Assembly (NCBI RefSeq): GCF_025971945.1
Contig: NZ_JAPDHW010000001.1
Coordinates: 186,001 to 250,000 of the forward strand
DNA: 64,000 bases
Source of the DNA: Chryseobacterium kimseyorum
GTDB taxonomy: Bacteria > Bacteroidota > Bacteroidia > Flavobacteriales > Weeksellaceae
Direction: 5' to 3'
Of the stretch, positions 41,992-51,377 are shown in pieces. Position 1 is the first letter of the stretch; the number at the start of each line of letters is the position of its first letter. Both the position numbers and the translations under genes were made by a program. The notes under the pieces were generated by a model, which was given only the letters and a program-made list of their open reading frames with translations, was not told where the DNA came from and searched no databases.

Positions 41992-44901
41992 ATGAATGTA
42001 CAAATATCAAGAAGTTTAGGAATCATTGCCGCCCTTTATTTTACGGCAAATTTCAGTGCACAGACTACACCTACAGACACTGTTCAGAAGGAACAGAAAA
42101 TCGAAGAAGTAGTTATGATTGGTTACGGAACTCAGAAAAAGAGTAATGTGACAGGAGCGATATCAAGTATTAAAGCTTCAGACATCGAGGATATCCCGGC
42201 GGGTAGACCAGAGCAGGTGTTACAAGGCAGAGCTGCGGGTGTTTCTGTAATATCGAATTCCGGTCAACCAGGATCTCCAGCAACTGTGAGAGTGCGTGGT
42301 ATTACCAGTTTCGGGGCAGGAAGTAATGATCCACTATGGGTTGTAGATGGTATTGTGGTAGACAATATTGCCTGGCTTAACCAAGCTGACATCGAAGGGA
42401 TGGAAATTCTGAAAGATGGTGCTTCAGCCGCAATATATGGGGTCTCAGCTGCAAAAGGCGTAATTCTTATTACCACAAAAAAAGGAGCTAAAGGAAGATT
42501 GAATTTTTCTTATAATGGTTTTTTCGGTGTTGGAAGTGCTGCTAAGAAATTAGATTTACTTGATGCTTCTCAATATGCAACAATCATGAATGAAGCTAAT
42601 GTGAATGACGGACGGGATCCTTTATTTTCAAACCCTTCAGCATACGGTAAAGGAACAGATTGGCAGGATGTGATTTTTAATAGTGCTCAGCGTTCTTCTC
42701 ATGATTTCAGTATTAGTGGTGGAAGTGATAAATCTACGTTCTATACTTCTTTTGGATTATACGAGCAACAAGGTATTGTAATGCGAGATATTTCTAATTA
42801 CAAAAGATTGAATGCAAGAATCAACTCGACTCATAAAGTGTTTGACTATTTAACAATCGGACAAACTTTTGCATATACCCACACAAAATCTCAGGGAATT
42901 AATTCTAATGGGGAGTTTGGAGGACCTTTAAGTTCTGCGATTAACTTAGATCCTCTAACTCCTGTAACAGTTACCAATGGAATCTCTCAGCAGCCTTTTC
43001 CAAGTGATTATACAAATCCCTATATTGTCAGAGATGCATTAGGAAATCCTTATGGTATTTCACATTATGTGAATAAAGAAATGTCAAATCCATTAGCTTT
43101 TCAACAAACTCAGTTGGGAAGATACAATTGGTCAGACGATATGGTTGCCAATGTTTTTGCAGAATTAAAACCGATCAATCATATTACAGTAAAATCAAGC
43201 CTTAATGGAAAATTGTCTTATTGGGGAAATCAAGGTTTTACCCCTAAATTTTATTTAAGTCCTTCGGCTAAAAATGATTCATTTAATAACCTTTTTAGAG
43301 AGACCCAAAAGAAATTTGAGTGGAATATTGAAAATACAATAAATTATCAGAATAAATTTGGACTGCATAATTTAAATGTTTTATTAGGACAGGGATATTA
43401 CGAGTATAATATTTCTTCCGGACAAAATGTAACGTACACTAATCTTCCTGTGGATAATTGGCAAGATGCTTCTTTCAATTTTGAGATTCCTCAAAAAGAT
43501 AGAAGTACAAATGCTTGGGATGGCAAAGAAACTCACAAAACATCATATTTTGCAAGAGTTGTTTATGATTATGATAACAGATATCTTTTTACAGGGACAA
43601 TGCGTAGAGATGGTTCTTCAAAATTTGCAAGAGCGTACCATTGGGGAAATTTTCCTGCAATGTCTTTAGGTTGGAATATATCGAACGAAAGTTTTTGGCC
43701 AGAAAATAATGTAGTGAATAGTTTTAAACTTAGAGGTGGTTACGGAGTTCTTGGAAATGACGCAATTGATGATTTTCAGTATGCGAATTTCTTAATTCCT
43801 GGAAGTAACTATTCTTTTGGTGATGATAATATTCACATTGGTTATGCACCGAGTACTTTAGAAAACCCTGAACTGAGATGGGAAAAAACTTCACAACTAA
43901 ATATCGCAGCAGATTTAAAGCTATTTAAGAACTTTGATTTAACTGTTGATGTTTACAAGAAAAAATCTACGGATATTTTAAGAAGAATAAATCTTCCAGG
44001 ATATTTAGGTTTAATCAATAACCCGTGGAGAAATATCGGGGATATGAACAACAATGGGATTGAAGTAAGCTTAGGTTATAAAAAGAATTGGGATGATTTT
44101 GGAATATCTGCTAATGGAAATTTAGGCTTTTTAAAGAATGAAATTACAAGATTAGAAGATGATAAAATATTTGAAAATTTTGCATCTTTTCAATCAATGG
44201 GTGCAGTTTCTAGATTGCAGGTTGGCTCTTCTTATGGTTCTTTCTATGGTTTTCAAAATGCCGGAATTTTCCAAACTCAGGCAGAGATTGATGCCTATAA
44301 AAATGCAAATGGAGGTTTAATTCAACCCAATGCAAAACCAGGAGACTTCAAAAGGACTGATGTGAATGGAGATGGCAGAATTAATGAAGATGACTACGTA
44401 AATTTAGGAAATTCTGTTCCAAAATATACTTTTGGATTTACACTGAACATGAACTATAAAAACTTTGATTTTATGCTTTTTGCTCAAGGGCAGGCAGGAA
44501 ACAAAATTTTTCAAGGTTTGAGAAGATTAGATATTCAGGATGCTAATTACCAAACTGCAATTCTTGATCGTTGGACAGGTGCTGGTACTTCCAATACTAT
44601 TGCGAGAGTTACGAGAGATGATCCTAATCAAAACTATACAAGAATGTCTGACTATTATTTGCAAAAAGGCGATTATTTACGTCTGAAATTAGTGCAGATT
44701 GGCTATACACTTCCAAAAAATATTTCTGAAACCATAGGTGCAAGTAAGGTGAGATTTTATGTAACTGGTGAAAATCTTGTGACATTTACAAAGTATACAG
44801 GTTATGACCCTGAAATTGCCGGAGGTGATACTTTTGGTATAGACAGAGCATATTATCCTCAGTCGAGAACTTTCCTTTTTGGTGCTAATGTTCAATTTTA
44901 A
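41992..44901 (+). CDS. SusC/RagA family TonB-linked outer-membrane protein
   Basis: A 969-residue TonB-dependent outer-membrane transporter that takes up oligosaccharides together with its SusD partner. Signal peptide 1-23 (ending NFSAQ), then directly IEEVVMIGYGTQKKSNVTGAIS and the plug (RPEQVLQGRAAGVSV..., GGTTSFG-like ITSFGAGSNDPLWVVDGIVVD). It lacks the N-terminal carboxypeptidase-like domain seen in most SusC proteins. The barrel runs to the C-terminal Phe (GANVQF). First gene of the glucan utilisation operon, 11 bases before susD. Confidence 0.95.
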   Translation: MNVQISRSLGIIAALYFTANFSAQTTPTDTVQKEQKIEEVVMIGYGTQKKSNVTGAISSIKASDIEDIPAGRPEQVLQGRAAGVSVISNSGQPGSPATVRVRGITSFGAGSNDPLWVVDGIVVDNIAWLNQADIEGMEILKDGASAAIYGVSAAKGVILITTKKGAKGRLNFSYNGFFGVGSAAKKLDLLDASQYATIMNEANVNDGRDPLFSNPSAYGKGTDWQDVIFNSAQRSSHDFSISGGSDKSTFYTSFGLYEQQGIVMRDISNYKRLNARINSTHKVFDYLTIGQTFAYTHTKSQGINSNGEFGGPLSSAINLDPLTPVTVTNGISQQPFPSDYTNPYIVRDALGNPYGISHYVNKEMSNPLAFQQTQLGRYNWSDDMVANVFAELKPINHITVKSSLNGKLSYWGNQGFTPKFYLSPSAKNDSFNNLFRETQKKFEWNIENTINYQNKFGLHNLNVLLGQGYYEYNISSGQNVTYTNLPVDNWQDASFNFEIPQKDRSTNAWDGKETHKTSYFARVVYDYDNRYLFTGTMRRDGSSKFARAYHWGNFPAMSLGWNISNESFWPENNVVNSFKLRGGYGVLGNDAIDDFQYANFLIPGSNYSFGDDNIHIGYAPSTLENPELRWEKTSQLNIAADLKLFKNFDLTVDVYKKKSTDILRRINLPGYLGLINNPWRNIGDMNNNGIEVSLGYKKNWDDFGISANGNLGFLKNEITRLEDDKIFENFASFQSMGAVSRLQVGSSYGSFYGFQNAGIFQTQAEIDAYKNANGGLIQPNAKPGDFKRTDVNGDGRINEDDYVNLGNSVPKYTFGFTLNMNYKNFDFMLFAQGQAGNKIFQGLRRLDIQDANYQTAILDRWTGAGTSNTIARVTRDDPNQNYTRMSDYYLQKGDYLRLKLVQIGYTLPKNISETIGASKVRFYVTGENLVTFTKYTGYDPEIAGGDTFGIDRAYYPQSRTFLFGANVQF

Positions 44902-44912
44902 TTTAAGAAAAA

Positions 44913-46460
44913 ATGAAAAATAAAAGATTTATATATAAAAGTCTTACTGTTTTGTTACTAACTGGTTTCAGCTTTGGAGCCGTCTCTTGTAATAATTCAA
45001 ATCTAGAAGATGTACAAAATACAGGAACTTTTGATTCTGAAAACTATTTCAAAAACGAAGAGCAAGCTTTTGGTGGTTTAGTTGCTGTTTATGATATGCT
45101 GAGAAAATATTCAGGAGGTTTTGAAAATAATGTAACTTTTTTTAACGCAGGATCTGATGATTTCTTTTCAGGTGGTGGTAGTTCGACTGATGGTGCTGGT
45201 ATTCAGGGAATGTCAAATTTCACAATCAATCCTATCATCATGCCTGCAAGTTATTGGAAAGATTATTATCAGGGAATCGCAAAGGCAAACCTGCTTTTAG
45301 ACAGAATTCCAAATGCTGATATGAATGATCAGACTCGAAAGAGATTTGTCGCTGAAACAAAAGTTTTAAGATCATTATATTATTTTGAGTTAGTAAGAAT
45401 ATTCGGTAAAGTACCTTTGATTCTAAAAACAATTAAGTATACGGATGATTATTATAATATCCCTCAGGCAACAGTTTCTGATATTTATACCCAGATAGAA
45501 ACTGATATTTCTTCTTCAATTGCAGATCTTCCGATGACAGCTAATGGAGGAGAGAAAGGTCGAATTACACAAGGTACAGCTCGTGCTATTTTAGGTAAAA
45601 TTTATTTGTACAATAAAAAATATAGCGACGCTGCAACTCAGTTCGAGATGGTCAATGGAACTCCGGGAGGTACAAGTCAATACGGATATAAACTGGTTAC
45701 GAATTTTTCTGAGCTTTGGGTTGTTGATAATAAATTTAGTACAGAATCTGTCTTAGAGGTAATGCATACCAATAAAGGAAATTCAGATTGGGGATTTTGG
45801 GGCTCTGGTAAAGATGAAGGAAATTCTGTTAATCAAATGGTTGGAATTATTTCTTATGGACGTGTTGTGACGACTCCTCCTACAACACCTCCTAATAATG
45901 CACCAGATCTGGTTTCAGGATGGGGTTTTAATCCTGTTACTGAAGATTTATTTAATTTCATGCAGAATGATCCTCGTTTGGATGCGACTATTTTTAATGC
46001 TAAAAAATTCAAACAGGAAAATAAGATAACATACTCTGGAGGTTTCAGAGATACAGGATATTTCCTAAATAAATATCTACCTAAAACTGCGGATAAAACT
46101 ACTTTACCGGGAGCCTCGGAGCTTAACTTCCGCCAAAATTACATTGCTATCAGATTGGCTGATACTTATTTAATGGAAGCAGAAGCATTAAACGGATCAG
46201 GAGCAAGAGCACAGGCATTGTTAGATGCTGTCAGAGCAAGAGTTGGCTTAGCATCTGTACCAGTTTCTTTGCAGGCGATCAAAGATGAAAGAAGGAGAGA
46301 ATTAGCTGGCGAAGGTCACAGATTCTTTGATTTGGTAAGATGGGGTGATGCTCCGGCAAAATTAGGAGCGAGAGGATTTACTGCTGGTAAAAATGAAATT
46401 TTGCCAATTCCTTTTACCGAACTAACAAATACAGCATTAGTACAAAATCCTAATTATTAA
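44913..46460 (+). CDS. SusD/RagB family glycan-binding lipoprotein
   Basis: A 515-residue surface lipoprotein that captures the glycan for SusC. Lipid-modified Cys26 (FGAVSC). It has the usual TPR-rich N-terminal half (AKANLLLDRIPNADMNDQTRKRFVAETKVLRSLYYFELVRIFG) and the C-terminal SusD signature (AIRLADTYLMEAEALNGSGARAQALLDAVRARVGL, then DERRRELAGEGHRFFDLVRWG). It is immediately followed by the GH30 start without any gap. Confidence 0.95.
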   Translation: MKNKRFIYKSLTVLLLTGFSFGAVSCNNSNLEDVQNTGTFDSENYFKNEEQAFGGLVAVYDMLRKYSGGFENNVTFFNAGSDDFFSGGGSSTDGAGIQGMSNFTINPIIMPASYWKDYYQGIAKANLLLDRIPNADMNDQTRKRFVAETKVLRSLYYFELVRIFGKVPLILKTIKYTDDYYNIPQATVSDIYTQIETDISSSIADLPMTANGGEKGRITQGTARAILGKIYLYNKKYSDAATQFEMVNGTPGGTSQYGYKLVTNFSELWVVDNKFSTESVLEVMHTNKGNSDWGFWGSGKDEGNSVNQMVGIISYGRVVTTPPTTPPNNAPDLVSGWGFNPVTEDLFNFMQNDPRLDATIFNAKKFKQENKITYSGGFRDTGYFLNKYLPKTADKTTLPGASELNFRQNYIAIRLADTYLMEAEALNGSGARAQALLDAVRARVGLASVPVSLQAIKDERRRELAGEGHRFFDLVRWGDAPAKLGARGFTAGKNEILPIPFTELTNTALVQNPNY

Positions 46461-47891
46461 ATGTTAAGTAAAAAATCATATAGTTTCTTTTTAAAGAGTA
46501 CTGCACTGCTATTTAGCGGTGTGGTACTTTTGCCTTTAACTTCTTGCAAATCTGCAATAAATACTAAAGATCAGGTTCAGTCTTGGCTTACAAAAGGAGA
46601 TGAAAGCATAAAATTGCAGCAACAATTGCCCTTAGTTTTTGTAAACACATCCAATAATTTTCAGAATATTGAAATTGATGATTCTCAAAAGTTTCAATAT
46701 GTTGACGGTTTCGGATATACATTAACTGGCGGAAGCGTTGAAGTAATCAACCGTCTCTCACCGGCAAAAAGAAAAGTATTACTGAACGAACTTTTCGGGA
46801 AAGATGAAAATTCGATTTCGATCAGCTATCTAAGATTAAGTATTGGCGCTTCTGATCTGGATGGCGAAGTTTTTTCTTACGATGATTTGCCTCAGGGACA
46901 GGCAGATCCCACTTTATCTAAATTCAGTCTGGCAAGAGATAAAGATTTAATTGCGATGTTAAAAGAAATTTTAGCAATCAATCCGAAAATCAAAATCATT
47001 GCAGCTCCCTGGTCGCCTCCTGTTTGGATGAAAGATAACGGTAAATCAATTGGCGGAAGCCTGAAACCTGAGTTTTATGATACTTATGCAAACTATTTTG
47101 TCAAATACATTCAGGGAATGGCTAAAGAAGGAATAACAATCGATGCTGTAACTCCACAAAACGAACCTTTGCATCCCGGAAACAATCCGAGTTTACTGAT
47201 GGTTTCAGATCAGCAGAGATATTTTATCAAACAAAGTTTGGGACCCATTTTTAAGTCAAATAAAATTAAAACTAAAATTGTGGTTTACGATCACAATTGC
47301 AACAAACCGGAATACGCTATTAATATTTTAAACGATGCTGAAGCAAACCAATATATCGATGGTTCAGCTTTTCATTTGTACGAAGGCGATATTTCAGCTT
47401 TAAGTACTGTTTACAAATCTCATCCGAACAAAAATTTATACTTCACAGAACAATGGACTGGCTCAAAAGGAACCTTTGATGGAGATTTAAACTGGCACAC
47501 AAAAAATGTAATTATCGGTTCGATGAGAAACTGGAGCAAAATTGCTTTGGAATGGAACCTGGCCAATGATGCTGAATTCAAACCTCACACTCCGGGAGGT
47601 TGTACAGAATGCAAAGGTGCCATCACGGTTTCAGATAGAGAAAACTTCACAAGAAATGTAGGATATTATATCATTGCACACGCTTCGAAATTTGTTCCTG
47701 CCAACTCACAAAGAATTTCTTCAACGCAGACAGATAACCTGTCCACAGTTGCTTTTAAAACTCCTGAAGGAAAAACGGTTTTGATTGTTCAAAATTACAG
47801 TAAAACAGACGGAAATTTTAATATTAAATATAACAACAAAACAGCTCCAGTAAACATTACAGCAAGTTCTGTTGCTACATATGTTTTTTAA
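46461..47891 (+). CDS. GH30 family glycoside hydrolase, lipoprotein
   Basis: A 476-residue lipoprotein (Cys29, LPLTSC). A TIM-barrel GH30 enzyme: acid/base Glu235 in VTPQNEPLHPGNNP, nucleophile Glu330 in YFTEQWTGS, and the start-of-barrel YVDGFGYTLTGGSVEVINRLS. GH30 members include endo-beta-1,6-glucanase and glucosylceramidase. In this locus an endo-beta-1,6-glucanase or exo-beta-glucosidase is most likely. It starts on the base after the susD stop. It differs from the second GH30 in this operon, which has a plain signal peptide. Confidence 0.92.
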   Translation: MLSKKSYSFFLKSTALLFSGVVLLPLTSCKSAINTKDQVQSWLTKGDESIKLQQQLPLVFVNTSNNFQNIEIDDSQKFQYVDGFGYTLTGGSVEVINRLSPAKRKVLLNELFGKDENSISISYLRLSIGASDLDGEVFSYDDLPQGQADPTLSKFSLARDKDLIAMLKEILAINPKIKIIAAPWSPPVWMKDNGKSIGGSLKPEFYDTYANYFVKYIQGMAKEGITIDAVTPQNEPLHPGNNPSLLMVSDQQRYFIKQSLGPIFKSNKIKTKIVVYDHNCNKPEYAINILNDAEANQYIDGSAFHLYEGDISALSTVYKSHPNKNLYFTEQWTGSKGTFDGDLNWHTKNVIIGSMRNWSKIALEWNLANDAEFKPHTPGGCTECKGAITVSDRENFTRNVGYYIIAHASKFVPANSQRISSTQTDNLSTVAFKTPEGKTVLIVQNYSKTDGNFNIKYNNKTAPVNITASSVATYVF

Positions 47892-48056
47892 ATTTTAAAA
47901 ATGACGAATTTAAAAAATTTTAGAATGAAAACTCTGTGTTTTTTGCTAAGTAGAACGCCTTAGCGAATTTAAAAATCAACAGAATTATTTGCTAAAAAAT
48001 CTTAGTGGACTTTGCGTTAAAAATTAATTAAAGTTTCCAGCAGAAATTAAATTACA
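47892..48056. other. Intergenic region with decayed repeat
   Basis: Degenerate text of the type CTTAGCGAATTT / CTTAGTGGACTTTGCGTTAAAAAT, like dispersed repeats of Chryseobacterium intergenic DNA. No gene, and no terminator seen. Confidence 0.35.
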
Positions 48057-50279
48057 ATGAAAAAACTTTATTTCATATTAACCTTTACAGCATTCGGATT
48101 CAACGTATTCGGACAGAAAACAATCGACCAGAAAGTCTCTGAGCTTCTCTCTAAAATGACTTTAGAAGAAAAAATAGGTCAGCTCGTTCAGTACAGTGGT
48201 TTTGAATATGCCACAGGTCCTCAGAATTCTAATTCTGCAAATGTTTTAAATGAAATTAAAATAGGGAAAGTCGGTTCTATGCTAAATGTGGCAGGAGCAG
48301 AGGAGACCAGAAAATTTCAGGAACTGGCGTTAAAATCACGATTAAAAATTCCGATGTTGTTCGGTCAGGACGTGATTCATGGTTACAGAACAACGTTTCC
48401 GGTGAATTTGGGTCAGGCGGCGAGTTGGGATTTAAATTTAATTGAAAAATCTGAAAGAATTGCCGCAACAGAAGCCTCCGCGTACGGAATTCACTGGACG
48501 TTTGCTCCGATGGTCGATATTGCAAGAGATCCGAGATGGGGTAGAGTGATGGAAGGTTCGGGCGAAGATACTTACTTGGGAACGCAGATTGGTTTGGCAA
48601 GAATCAGAGGTTTTCAGGGGAAAGGTCTTGGAAATCTTGATGCGATTATGGCTTGTGCAAAACATTTTGCAGCGTATGGAGCAGCAGTTGGCGGGAGAGA
48701 TTATAATTCTGTTGACATGAGTTTAAGACAATTACATGAAACGTATCTGCCACCTTTTAAAGCAGCTGCGGAAGCTGGCGTGGCAACTTTTATGAACTCA
48801 TTTAACGATATCAATGGAATTCCAGCCACTGCCAACAAATATATTTTAAGAGATATTTTAAAAGGTCAATGGAATTACAAAGGTTTTGTGGTTTCGGACT
48901 GGGGAAGCATCGGTGAAATGGTTCCTCACGGTTACGCCAAAGACAATAAAGAAGCTGCAGAAAAAGCCATCAACGCCGGAAGCGACATGGATATGGAAAG
49001 CCGTGCCTACATGGCCGAACTTCCGAAATTAGTTCAGGAAGGAAAAGTTGATCCAAAATTAATTGATGATGCAGCGCGAAGAATTTTAGTTAAGAAATTT
49101 GAGATGGGATTATTTGACGATCCTTACAGATTCAGCAGTGAGAAGAGACAGAAAGAACAGTTAAACAATCAGGAGCACAGAAAATTCGGAAGAGAATTTG
49201 GTTCGAAAAGTATTGTCTTGCTAAAAAATGAAAAGAATATTCTTCCGCTTTCAAAGTCGACAAAAACTGTAGCATTAATTGGACCTTTTGGAAAAGAGAC
49301 GGTCGCCAATCACGGCTTTTGGTCGGTGGCTTTTAAAGATGATGACCAAAGAATTGTAACACAGTTTGATGGTATTAAAAATCAGTTAGACAAAAACTCG
49401 ACATTATTGTATGCAAAAGGCGCTAACGTTGATGATCAGGACAGATCAATGTTTGCTGAAGCTTTGGAAACGGCAAAAAAAGCAGATGTTGTGATTATGA
49501 CTTTAGGCGAAGGTCACGCCATGAGCGGTGAAGCAAAGAGCAGAAGCAATCTTCATTTTTCTGGTGTTCAGGAAGATTTACTGAAAGAAATTGCCAAGAC
49601 TGGAAAACCGATTGTTTTAATGATTAACGCAGGAAGACCATTGGTTTTCGATTGGGCAGCAGACAATATCCCAACCATTGTTTACACCTGGTGGCTTGGA
49701 ACAGAAGCAGGAAATTCAATTGCTGACGTACTTTTCGGCACTGTTAATCCGGGTGGCAAACTACCGATGACTTTTCCGAGAACGGTGGGTCAGGTTCCTA
49801 TTTATTACAATCACTACAATACCGGAAGACCTGCGAAAAATAATACGGACAGAAATTATGTTTCCGCATACATCGATCTGGATAACGACCCGAAATTTCC
49901 ATTTGGATATGGTTTAAGTTATACTCAGTTTAAATATACTGACATGAAATTAAGTTCGGCAAGTCTGAAAGGAAACCAAATTTTAAACATCAATGTTGCT
50001 GTTACCAACACCGGAAATTACGATGGGGAAGAAGTGGTGCAACTGTACATCAGAGATTTGGTGGGAAAAGTGGTAAGACCTGTGAAAGAATTGAAAGGCT
50101 TTCAAAAAGTTTTCATTAAAAAAGGAGAGAGCAAAACGGTCAATTTTACGTTGACTTCTGAAAATTTAAAATTCTATGATGATACTTTGAACTATGATTG
50201 GGAAGCCGGAGAATTTGACATTATGGTGGGAACCGATTCTCAAAATGTTCACACCAAAAGAATTACCTGGGAAAAATAA
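48057..50279 (+). CDS. GH3 family beta-glucosidase, BglX-like
   Basis: A 740-residue exported enzyme (signal peptide ending FNVFGQ) that releases glucose from beta-linked oligosaccharides. N-terminal GH3 TIM barrel with FGQDVIHGYRTTFP near 102 and the nucleophile Asp281 in VVSDWGS. The C-terminal alpha/beta domain has HAMSGEAKSR with the likely acid/base Glu near 487. The fibronectin III-like domain covers the last 70 residues (EVVQLYIRDLVGKVVRPVKELKGFQK). It carries the full BglX architecture and acts in the periplasm in series with the GH30/GH16 enzymes. Confidence 0.95.
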   Translation: MKKLYFILTFTAFGFNVFGQKTIDQKVSELLSKMTLEEKIGQLVQYSGFEYATGPQNSNSANVLNEIKIGKVGSMLNVAGAEETRKFQELALKSRLKIPMLFGQDVIHGYRTTFPVNLGQAASWDLNLIEKSERIAATEASAYGIHWTFAPMVDIARDPRWGRVMEGSGEDTYLGTQIGLARIRGFQGKGLGNLDAIMACAKHFAAYGAAVGGRDYNSVDMSLRQLHETYLPPFKAAAEAGVATFMNSFNDINGIPATANKYILRDILKGQWNYKGFVVSDWGSIGEMVPHGYAKDNKEAAEKAINAGSDMDMESRAYMAELPKLVQEGKVDPKLIDDAARRILVKKFEMGLFDDPYRFSSEKRQKEQLNNQEHRKFGREFGSKSIVLLKNEKNILPLSKSTKTVALIGPFGKETVANHGFWSVAFKDDDQRIVTQFDGIKNQLDKNSTLLYAKGANVDDQDRSMFAEALETAKKADVVIMTLGEGHAMSGEAKSRSNLHFSGVQEDLLKEIAKTGKPIVLMINAGRPLVFDWAADNIPTIVYTWWLGTEAGNSIADVLFGTVNPGGKLPMTFPRTVGQVPIYYNHYNTGRPAKNNTDRNYVSAYIDLDNDPKFPFGYGLSYTQFKYTDMKLSSASLKGNQILNINVAVTNTGNYDGEEVVQLYIRDLVGKVVRPVKELKGFQKVFIKKGESKTVNFTLTSENLKFYDDTLNYDWEAGEFDIMVGTDSQNVHTKRITWEK

Positions 50280-50299
50280 ATATGATTTTATAAACTAAG

Positions 50300-50320
50300 A
50301 GCGGGATGAAACCCGCTTTT
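50300..50320 (+). terminator. Terminator after the GH3 gene
   Basis: AGCGGG-ATGAAA-CCCGCT followed by TTT. It would reduce readthrough into the GH16 gene. Confidence 0.6.
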
Positions 50321-50364
50321 GGTGGTAGAAAACTGAGTGTTTTTTGAAAACTTTTAATTTTGAG

Positions 50365-50446
50365 TTTATCATTCTGAAATCTTAGGGTTCGACGCAGTCA
50401 AAGAATCTAAATAATCTTTGTAGAGATGCTTCCAGCATGACAAACT
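50365..50446. repeat. Copy of a dispersed hairpin repeat upstream of the GH16 gene
   Basis: Begins TTTATCATTCTGAAATC and ends GCTTCCAGCATGACAAA, with AAAGAATCTAAATAATCTTT in the middle. The outer ends are near complements (TCATTCTG / CAGCATGA). This is the shape of the palindromic TCATTCTGA...AGAATGACA repeats common in Bacteroidota genomes. It abuts the GH16 start. Confidence 0.65.
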
Positions 50447-51283
50447 TTGAAAACATTAAAAAATAAACTTAAAATTTTGAAAATAAATATTCAACATATT
50501 TTCCATTTAATCATCGGAGGAACTTTAGTTTTTTCATCATTAAACTGTGCATCCCACAAACCCGATTCAAGCAGAAAATTAATCTGGAGCGACGAGTTTA
50601 ATTACAAAGGCTTGCCTGATTCCACCAAATGGAACTATGATGTAGGTGGCGACGGTTACGGAAATAATGAAGCTCAGTTTTATACCAAAAACAGATTGGA
50701 AAACGCAAGAATAGAAAACGGAAATCTTGTGATCGAAGCCAAAAAAGAAAACTGGGAAAAGAATAAATATACATCGGCAAGACTTTTAACGAAAGGAAAA
50801 TTTTCATTTCAATATGGAACAGTTGAAGTCCGCGCCAAACTTCCGAAAGGTCGGGGAACATGGCCTGCCATCTGGATGATGAGCGAAAATATGAAAGAAT
50901 GGCCGGATGACGGTGAACTGGATATTATGGAACATGTGGGTTTCAACCAAGGATTTGTACATGCATCGGTTCACACTAAAAAGTATAATCATATCATCAA
51001 TACCCAGAAGACAGACACTTTGTTTGTAAAAGATGCCAGCGAAAAGTTCCATGTCTACAAAGCGGATTGGACGCCTGAAAAAATTGATGTCTATATCGAT
51101 GATCAGAAGTTTTTCACCTATGAAAATAAAGAAAAGACGTATGAATCATGGCCTTTTGATCAGCCTTATTTTATTATTCTAAATCTGGCCGTGGGCGGAT
51201 TTTGGGGTGGAAAAGAAGGAATTGACGATTCTGTTTTTCCGCAGAAATATGAGATTGATTACGTAAGAGTGTACGAAAATTAA
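50447..51283 (+). CDS. GH16 family beta-glucanase (laminarinase-like), lipoprotein
   Basis: A 278-residue lipoprotein (Cys34, SSLNC). A GH16 jelly roll with catalytic motif GELDIMEHVG: nucleophile Glu157, Asp159 and acid/base Glu162 in the E-L-D-I-M-E form with the extra residue typical of laminarinases rather than carrageenases. Substrate-binding Trp residues are in GTWPAIWMM. It would cut internal beta-1,3 bonds. No ATG is available; TTG at 50447 or 50477 must start it, possibly because the dispersed repeat just upstream replaced the original 5' end. Confidence 0.92.
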   Translation: MKTLKNKLKILKINIQHIFHLIIGGTLVFSSLNCASHKPDSSRKLIWSDEFNYKGLPDSTKWNYDVGGDGYGNNEAQFYTKNRLENARIENGNLVIEAKKENWEKNKYTSARLLTKGKFSFQYGTVEVRAKLPKGRGTWPAIWMMSENMKEWPDDGELDIMEHVGFNQGFVHASVHTKKYNHIINTQKTDTLFVKDASEKFHVYKADWTPEKIDVYIDDQKFFTYENKEKTYESWPFDQPYFIILNLAVGGFWGGKEGIDDSVFPQKYEIDYVRVYEN

Positions 51284-51377
51284 TAGTGTAAGTAAATACA
51301 ATTTCCTCTCTGGAGGGTGGATAAAGTTTCAAGAGAAAATTTAGACACGATGATTTAAATATATAAGAAAAGAAATA

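Noticed and set aside
50380-50400. GGTTCGA text suggesting a tRNA T-arm
   Set aside because: It belongs to the dispersed repeat before the GH16 gene; no acceptor or anticodon arms can be folded around it.
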